Assembly (NCBI GenBank): GCA_964531285.1
Contig: CAZHDI010000108.1
Coordinates: 1 to 11,176 of the forward strand
Length of the DNA stretch: 11,176 nucleotides
Direction of reading: 5' to 3'
Origin: CAZHDI01 sp964531285
Lineage (GTDB): Bacteria > Pseudomonadota > Alphaproteobacteria > JAJFIK01
Part shown: positions 6,914-11,176 of the stretch, piece by piece
How positions within the stretch are numbered: the stretch's first letter is position 1
Layout: each line of letters begins with the position of its first letter
Notes under the pieces: model-generated
What the model was told of the DNA's origin: nothing
What the model saw: only the letters and a program-made list of their open reading frames with translations
The model's database searches: none
Translations under genes and position numbers: made by a program

Positions 6914-6964
6914 TTCGCACTTGCTCACTGGCAAAAACGCCCAAGGCCCAGAGCCCTGACGAGA

Positions 6965-7777
6965 TCAGCGGCGCCGCACCCGCCGATAGCGCTGCCACAA
7001 GCGCAGGAACCGTTGTTCGACATCGGCCTCGAAGGCCTGCCGGATGCTTTGATTGGTCAGAACCGCCTGATAACCTCGCCCCGGCTCGCATTGGACATCG
7101 AGCACTTCTTCCTGATCGATATCGACAAGGCGCCAGATCGCCGATGTAATCAGCCGTGCGTCTGGCCGGCCCATCTCGGCGATCATCGAGGAAAGCACCG
7201 CGTTGCAGTCGATGCCGCGTTGGAGAACCCCCGCTTCGATCCGGTAGAGCGCCTGTTCGCCCGTAAAGGTGAACTCCAACGCAATATCGGCTGGGCCACC
7301 GCGCGGCAGATGGAGCGCATGGCGTGTGGGACCGTAAGCCGGCGGCCTCGGCGGCGCGTCGGGCGGCTCGAAACCGCGGCGCTGGACCGTGGCCGTGAGG
7401 GCCCGGGGCGGCAGCGTTTCACCCGCAAAGGACTGAATGGGATAGGGAAACTGTGTCTCGCTGACAATAATATCGGGATGATCGTTCAACACGACAAAAT
7501 AATTCGCACCGAGAGTATAGCCGGCGACCTTGAGGAGGCTCGTGAAGGCGAACACCTCCGGCTGTCCCGCGGAGCGCGCCGGGGCGGCGGCCAGGCCCGC
7601 CGGAGCGGCGATGCCAATGATCAAGAGGGCCGCGAGCCACAAACCGATCAGCCCCCTCGCGGGCGTGGATCGGCCGAACGCAGCACCGCGCGCTCCCTCA
7701 CCAAGCCACGGGCGGGTGCTCCCCGAAGGCCGGCGGCTCGATGATCTCGCGCGTGCGCTCATGATGGATCCCGCCAT
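6965..7777 (-). CDS. Unrecognised exported protein at the end of the curli cluster
   Basis: I do not recognise a family. The frame has an arginine- and serine-rich start, a hydrophobic stretch GLWLAALLIIGIAAPAGLAA (residues about 46-65) that looks like a signal peptide, then a soluble part of about 200 residues with two cysteines (GIDCN and DVQCEP), a proline-rich PPDAPPRPPAYGP segment, and a basic end (RLWQRYRRVRRR). From the ATG at 7777 it overlaps csgG by 80 bases. A later start is likely: a TTG within GLWLAA (about 7640), preceded by GAGGGG, would begin directly at the signal peptide. A second ATG lies at 7762. Its overlap and shared direction with csgG imply cotranscription and a role in curli export or assembly. 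It lacks the features I know for CsgE, CsgC or CsgH. The coding call is good; function unknown. Confidence 0.75.
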   Translation of the reverse strand: MAGSIMSARARSSSRRPSGSTRPWLGEGARGAAFGRSTPARGLIGLWLAALLIIGIAAPAGLAAAPARSAGQPEVFAFTSLLKVAGYTLGANYFVVLNDHPDIIVSETQFPYPIQSFAGETLPPRALTATVQRRGFEPPDAPPRPPAYGPTRHALHLPRGGPADIALEFTFTGEQALYRIEAGVLQRGIDCNAVLSSMIAEMGRPDARLITSAIWRLVDIDQEEVLDVQCEPGRGYQAVLTNQSIRQAFEADVEQRFLRLWQRYRRVRRR

Positions 7778-8651
7778 GTCGAACCTGGGTGTATGTCAGG
7801 ACTTCGGCAAGGCCGGCCTGCCGGTCCTCATAGGACCACATATTCCGGACCACGCCTTCCTGGATCAACGCATAGATGGCCAGTTCGATGGCCTGACGGA
7901 CGGCCAGTTGGACCGGCTCGTTCACGGTGAAACCGGCCTCGGCTTCCAGAATCTCGTCGATCGACACAAATCGGAAGGCCGAGCCGTTCAGGGCCATGGA
8001 GTAAATCGTCTTGGCGGTGCTGACCGCGGCCAGAATCTCGCCGGTCTGAACGCTCACCGCCCGCAGGGACACGGTCACGATATCCCGGCGATATTGGGTA
8101 TCCGCACCGACCCCCAGATAGCGCGCCCCCGCGCCGCCGGTGAACACATTGGAGTCGAACCCGACAATGCCGCCATCCAGCATGATACCGGCAAAGCGCA
8201 GCGGCGGCACCGGATCGGCTTGCCCATTGGCGAACTGCGCGCGCATACCGTTGATGATCCGGCGTTCCTGCATGACATTGTTGAGGCTCTGGCGCTCAAC
8301 GACGCGGAACCATGAGCCGCCGCCGGTGCGCAGCAGGGCTTCGATGAGGAAATTCACCGCGCCCTGTGTGACCGCATTCGACAGTTCGGAGAAATTATCG
8401 TTCGGCTTGTACTGGCCGGTCAGATCGGGAAAGCCGTAGACCCCCACATCGATCTGGCGGGCCGGAGGCGGCAATTGCACCAGCTTCTTGGTAACCGCCA
8501 AGTTTGGCGTGAGCGTCGGCGGCGTGCCCTCAAGCTGATGCGCCCCGGAACAGCCGGCCATCATCACCGCCAGACAGACCAAAAGACCGGCCGTCCAAAG
8601 CCGGCCGATCCAGCCGGCCGCGCCGGACACCGCGTATCGCTGCAACCCCAT
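7698..8651 (-). CDS. csgG: Curli secretion channel lipoprotein CsgG
   Basis: CsgG forms the nonameric outer-membrane pore that exports curli subunits. The 317-residue product has a lipoprotein signal (LAVMMAGC, lipidated C34). It then matches E. coli CsgG along its length: VYGFPDLTGQYKP, AVTQGA, VVERQSLNNVMQER, GGIVGFDSNV followed by GGAGARYLGVGADTQY, LRAVSVQTGEILAAVST, KTIYS, and EAGFTVNEPVQLA. E. coli CsgG has 277 residues; this one carries a longer N-terminus and about 20 extra C-terminal residues. The pore-eyelet segment reads KPNDNFSELSNAV where E. coli has KPYPASNFSTAV, so the constriction residues differ. The ATG at 8651 is preferred; a GTG at 8678 is the only upstream alternative because a TGA precedes it. 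The csgF gene lies about 200 bp upstream on the same strand, and the unknown exported gene overlaps its end. Confidence 0.95.
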   Translation of the reverse strand: MGLQRYAVSGAAGWIGRLWTAGLLVCLAVMMAGCSGAHQLEGTPPTLTPNLAVTKKLVQLPPPARQIDVGVYGFPDLTGQYKPNDNFSELSNAVTQGAVNFLIEALLRTGGGSWFRVVERQSLNNVMQERRIINGMRAQFANGQADPVPPLRFAGIMLDGGIVGFDSNVFTGGAGARYLGVGADTQYRRDIVTVSLRAVSVQTGEILAAVSTAKTIYSMALNGSAFRFVSIDEILEAEAGFTVNEPVQLAVRQAIELAIYALIQEGVVRNMWSYEDRQAGLAEVLTYTQVRHGGIHHERTREIIEPPAFGEHPPVAW

Positions 8652-8848
8652 CCGCCTACACCATCCCCTTACGCACACTCACACCACCGGCGCACACTCA
8701 AAATCGGTCCGCCAAGCACACCAGGGCTGGCCCCTCAACCCGGCCGGCCATTTCTAGCCTTTCAACTCCCTCGCACGGAACGTCTTCGGTTCCCATACAG
8801 ACCGCCCGCCCGGTCCCGTTGCCTCCCCTCGGGCCTGGGTATCCGGTC
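8652..8848. other. Gap between csgF and csgG
   Basis: About 200 bases without a convincing gene. On the - strand the sequence just before csgG is G/T-rich with repeated GTGTG; an AAGGGGA lies 12 bases before the csgG ATG. A 5-bp GGAAC/GTTCC hairpin at 8777-8793 is the only structure I can see. It could hold an internal promoter, but no -35/-10 pair is convincing. Confidence 0.35.
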
Positions 8849-9274
8849 TCAGTTCTCGACTACCGGCAAAGTGATGGTCGTGCTGGACCCCGCCCCGTCG
8901 TCGACCACGATCTCGACCTGATCTCCAATCCGCTCGAACGCGATGGTGGTGCTCTCAACGGTGAAGGTCCCGGAATCCTGCGCCTCTTCACCGAAGATCG
9001 CATCCGTGATGTCCCTTGACAGTTCTGACAGGAGCCGCCGCTGAAGGGTTTCCGAGAAATCCGCGATCGGGTCGGACTCGAACCGTTTGCCATTCCCCTG
9101 GAACTGGTTTTGGGTCTGAGCGGAAGATAGCAGAAAATCGCCCGTGAAGGGGCTTCCGCCAAAGGCCGGATTGCGCGGCTGATAGACTAGGTCTCCTGCT
9201 GATGCATAGCCACACCATAGAATGGCCCATCCAAAAGGAATCAGCACACCGACGATAAAGTTACTAGGCCTCAT
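8849..9274 (-). CDS. csgF: Curli assembly protein CsgF
   Basis: CsgF binds the outer face of the CsgG pore and anchors the nucleator at the cell surface. The 141-residue precursor has a signal peptide (hydrophobic FIVGVLIPFGWAILW, cleavage after YASA at residue 26). The mature start GDLVYQPRNPAFGGSPFTGD aligns with E. coli CsgF ([20 protein letters not shown]), and FLLSSAQTQNQF aligns with FLLNSAQAQNSY. This is the part that inserts into the CsgG channel. A middle helical region (DFSETLQRRLLSELSRDI) and a C-terminal beta region ending SSTTITLPVVEN follow, as in the family. AGAGGAAAG lies 7 bases before the ATG. It sits between the curlin genes and csgG, all on the same strand. Confidence 0.95.
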   Translation of the reverse strand: MRPSNFIVGVLIPFGWAILWCGYASAGDLVYQPRNPAFGGSPFTGDFLLSSAQTQNQFQGNGKRFESDPIADFSETLQRRLLSELSRDITDAIFGEEAQDSGTFTVESTTIAFERIGDQVEIVVDDGAGSSTTITLPVVEN

Positions 9275-9336
9275 GATCGTACTTTCCTCTGTCTGCGTAA
9301 AAACAGGCGGCGAGGCGCTCTTCGTGCACAGAGTTA

Positions 9337-9939
9337 CTACGGACGCGTTTGGACGAGCTGGAGATCGAGGTTTCGACCGGTATGCGTGACACTCGCCGAA
9401 AGGTCGTTCCCAAATTGAGCATGCTGAACAGTGTTCCGCCCGCCATCGAGGACAATCAGCGACGTGTTTCTATCGCCCTGCTGTTGTGCGACAACATTGT
9501 TGTCGACGCCGACAAGAGTGAAGTCGCTTTCATTCGAAACGCCGTCCTGGACGGACAACACGCGATTCCGTTCACCGACAAGATTGGCAATCGCAACATT
9601 GCCGATACCGAATTGTCGGATAATCGCAGTATTTCCGTTTCCGGCGGAGACAGGCAAATCTCGAATGTCCGCGCCATCATCAACGAGGCAGGACACTCCA
9701 TCCTCACACAGACTGATGATACGGGTGTCGCCATCTAAAGTGGATATCACACGTTCACTAGTGGCGCTTACTCCGGAACCAATCTGGTCAACGTAAGCCG
9801 CATCGTCCGCACCATCCTCAGATTGAGCCGGTACGCACAATGTTGCGATCAGAAAAACTGCCGCAAGTATTGGGATACAGTATCGTGACATGTTTTGCGA
9901 CTCTGACGGAATATCCACCGTCTGCCGATGCATTGACAT
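9337..9939 (-). CDS. Curlin-repeat protein, CsgB-like (minor curlin candidate)
   Basis: The product has a signal peptide (MSRYCIPILAAVFLIATL, cleavage near PAQS) and a C-terminal half built of about eight short curlin-type repeats: GNTAIIRQFGI, GNVAIANLVGE, RNRVLSVQDG, NNVVAQQQGD, RNTSLIVLDGG, RNTVQHAQFGN and similar. Such N/Q/G-spaced strands stack into the amyloid beta-solenoid of curli. The region between signal and repeats (about 41-98) is acidic and contains a cysteine pair (LCEDGVSC), unusual for curlins. Its smaller size and place after the larger curlin suggest the nucleator (CsgB) role, but that is inference. Start: the ATG at 9939 has AAGGG 8 bases upstream; the ATG at 9891 gives a shorter, classical signal peptide with a poor ribosome site; GTG at 9969 is also open. 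The gene is 62 bp upstream of csgF. Confidence 0.87.
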   Translation of the reverse strand: MSMHRQTVDIPSESQNMSRYCIPILAAVFLIATLCVPAQSEDGADDAAYVDQIGSGVSATSERVISTLDGDTRIISLCEDGVSCLVDDGADIRDLPVSAGNGNTAIIRQFGIGNVAIANLVGERNRVLSVQDGVSNESDFTLVGVDNNVVAQQQGDRNTSLIVLDGGRNTVQHAQFGNDLSASVTHTGRNLDLQLVQTRP

Positions 9940-10023
9940 GGATCTTGCCCTTCGCCTACACCCCGCCACCTGAATGCACGACCATGCGGTTCAAGCTGGC
10001 GGCATATGTCATTCACACCATAA

Positions 10024-10049
10024 ACCGGGACCGCCTAAGCGGTCCCGGT
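10024..10049 (-). terminator. Perfect hairpin between the two curlin genes
   Basis: ACCGGGACCGC (10024-10034) and GCGGTCCCGGT (10039-10049) form an 11-bp perfect stem with a 4-base loop, 32 bases after the stop codon of the large curlin gene. On the - strand only TTTAT follows. It is probably a partial terminator or mRNA-stabilising element that gives more of the first curlin than of the later genes. Confidence 0.65.
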
Positions 10050-10081
10050 CAAGACATTCAGATCGTTCGTGGACTGATCGA

Positions 10082-10924
10082 TCAGGGCAGACGCTGAGCG
10101 ACCGTGTCAGTCTGGCTCACGACCGCAAGATTGCGCGTGCCGTCCTGATTAATCCGAGCAAACTGAGCGTTCCCCACCTGATAGCCATAGGTGTAGTTGT
10201 TGAGGCCGGTCTGACGAAGATCAAACTCCGAACCAAAGGACGAATAGTCCCAGGTGCCTTGCGACACCGTGAAACCGTTCGCGTCGCCGTTTTGCGAAAC
10301 GGTCAGAATATTGTCATCGCCATTTTGGGAAGCATAGGAGTCACTAACGCGATTAAGCGTGACAGACCCGATTTTTCCGCCTTCACCAATGTCCCGCACG
10401 CCGGTTTCAAAGGCCGCGCCGAACGCATCCCATCCGCGACCGTTCTCACCACCAACCTGATCGATGGTCATGGAGTTACGGTTGCCGACCTGAGCGGTGG
10501 TCTGAATGACGTTTTTCGAACCGCCAGACTGGGAATAATCCATAGTGTTGTTATTGCCGCGCTGCAGGGCGTTGGCGATCGAGTTGTCTTCGTTGAACTG
10601 GTCGAACAACATGTTGTTGTTATTCCCGTCCTGCTGGACGCGCGTAGAGCCGATCGAGTTGTTCTTGCCGTTCTGCTTCGACACAATAGAGTTGCCCGAA
10701 CCGTTCTGGTGCGGATCATCCTTGAACGGATCGCCAGACAGGCCAAAGCTGTGGCCTTCGCCGGCCTGGTAGATGTCGGCGACATTGTTATCGCCGGACT
10801 GGTCGATCGCAGCAGTTTGATCGAGGTCGAACTGCTCGATGTACACTTCGTTGTTGCCGGCCAGTGCCGCGCCGCTGATCAGCAGGGCCGCAATTCCGGC
10901 GGTGGTCGAAAGAAACGTCCGCAT
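10082..10924 (-). CDS. Curlin-repeat protein, CsgA-like (major curlin candidate)
   Basis: The 280-residue precursor has a clear signal peptide (RTFLSTTAGIAALLISG, cleavage after ALA at residue 22). The rest is made of about a dozen or more curlin half-repeats rich in N, Q, G and S, such as DQSGDNNVADIYQAG, NSIVSKQNGKNNSIGS, NNNMLFDQF, NNTMDYSQSGG, RNSMTIDQVGG, DNILTVSQNGD and RNLAVVSQTD. E. coli CsgA has five 22-residue repeats in 151 residues, so this protein is much longer. Three non-repeat inserts stand out at about 57-77, 158-187 and 223-233, the middle one being glycine-rich and aromatic (GRGWDAFGAAFETG). AAGGGG precedes three tandem ATGs (10930, 10927, 10924); the third has the best spacing. 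An upstream extension to 11014 is open but not secretion-like. It is the first gene of the curli cluster and probably the main fibre subunit, exported by CsgG. Confidence 0.9.
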   Translation of the reverse strand: MRTFLSTTAGIAALLISGAALAGNNEVYIEQFDLDQTAAIDQSGDNNVADIYQAGEGHSFGLSGDPFKDDPHQNGSGNSIVSKQNGKNNSIGSTRVQQDGNNNNMLFDQFNEDNSIANALQRGNNNTMDYSQSGGSKNVIQTTAQVGNRNSMTIDQVGGENGRGWDAFGAAFETGVRDIGEGGKIGSVTLNRVSDSYASQNGDDNILTVSQNGDANGFTVSQGTWDYSSFGSEFDLRQTGLNNYTYGYQVGNAQFARINQDGTRNLAVVSQTDTVAQRLP

Positions 10925-10952
10925 CATCATTCCCCTTAATGGTTGGACTTGG

Positions 10953-10973
10953 ATCACGCAAAGGTTGCGTGAT
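10953..10973. promoter_or_regulatory. Dyad ATCACGCAA-AGG-TTGCGTGAT in the csgA-like leader
   Basis: A perfect 9-bp inverted repeat with a 3-base centre lies about 15 bases upstream of the ribosome site of the first curlin gene. The octamer TGCGTGAT occurs again at 11027-11034, so this half-site appears three times in 82 bases. It may be a regulator operator or an RNA hairpin over the leader. Confidence 0.5.
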
Positions 10974-11176
10974 TGAGGTCTGAGCCATGCAGCGCGTGTC
11001 GGTGCGCGTCGCATGCGAATAGTTAATGCGTGATAACCGTTACGCGGTCGTCCCTCATTTTGAGGATGAAAAGAAGTTTAGTTGACCAGCGCCGACCGCA
11101 CTTTTGGGGTGTATCGCCATTGCTTCATCTATTTCGAGGACGCCGCAGAGGCTTCCGTGCGCGCACAGCTCGACCC
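10974..11176. other. Upstream region of the curli cluster
   Basis: No gene was recognised. The stretch should contain the promoter of the curli cluster, read on the - strand. Visible elements are the third TGCGTGAT copy at 11027-11034, the adjoining palindrome TAACCGTTA (11033-11041), and a 5-bp CCTCA/TGAGG hairpin at 11053-11065. No convincing -35/-10 pair could be placed. Confidence 0.4.

Noticed and set aside
6809..7744. A 311-codon open frame on the + strand
   Set aside because: It begins in the palindromic repeat region and lies antisense to the exported protein gene; no motif or ribosome site supports it.
7530..8315. A 261-codon open frame on the + strand
   Set aside because: Antisense to csgG, which is recognisable over its whole length.
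9337..10924. The repeats in the curlin genes as a CRISPR array or DNA-level tandem repeat
   Set aside because: The periodicity is at the protein level (N/Q/G-spaced half-repeats) and the DNA copies differ strongly; there are no identical repeats with spacers.
9974..10939. A 321-codon open frame on the + strand
   Set aside because: It is the antisense image of the CsgA-like gene. Its V/I-rich pattern follows from the regular Asn/Gln codons on the other strand.

Overview
The window looks like chromosomal DNA of a Gram-negative bacterium, most likely an alphaproteobacterium. This is an inference from the GC-rich coding bias, the lipoproteins and curli secretion genes, a TonB-dependent receptor remnant, and the clustering of acyl-CoA-type enzymes. 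No rRNA, tRNA, CRISPR array or intact insertion sequence was seen.

Left part, positions 1-2033, + strand: a two-gene unit with a crotonase-family (enoyl-CoA hydratase/isomerase) protein followed 6 bp later by an unusually long glutathione S-transferase-like protein. Positions 2064-3469, - strand: a lipoprotein with a lysozyme-like (pesticin/GH24-type) domain, and upstream of it a small two-helix membrane protein. Positions 3569-3646 hold a compact inverted-repeat element with TA/CTAG ends that looks like a miniature IS630/Tc1-type element.

Middle part, 3839-6373, + strand: a CaiB/BaiF-type CoA-transferase with an unusual domain order, then a patatin-like phospholipase. Hairpins lie between them and after them. 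Positions about 6509-6848 on the - strand keep the broken C-terminal end of a TonB-dependent receptor (stop codon plus frame change). Next to it are a common CGTCATTCCCGC-type palindromic repeat and a strong GC hairpin.

Right part, 6965-10930, - strand: a curli (functional amyloid) secretion and fibre locus. In transcription order it holds a large curlin-repeat protein (CsgA-like), a smaller curlin-repeat protein (CsgB-like), CsgF, CsgG, and an unrecognised exported protein overlapping the csgG end. The two curlins would be exported through the CsgG outer-membrane pore with CsgF as the surface-exposed partner. CsgE, CsgD and CsgC/CsgH are not recognisable in the window. The last gene, always a candidate for a lineage-specific curli factor, is the most interesting unknown. 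A perfect hairpin separates the two curlin genes, and a repeated ATCACGCA/TGCGTGAT motif sits upstream of the first one.
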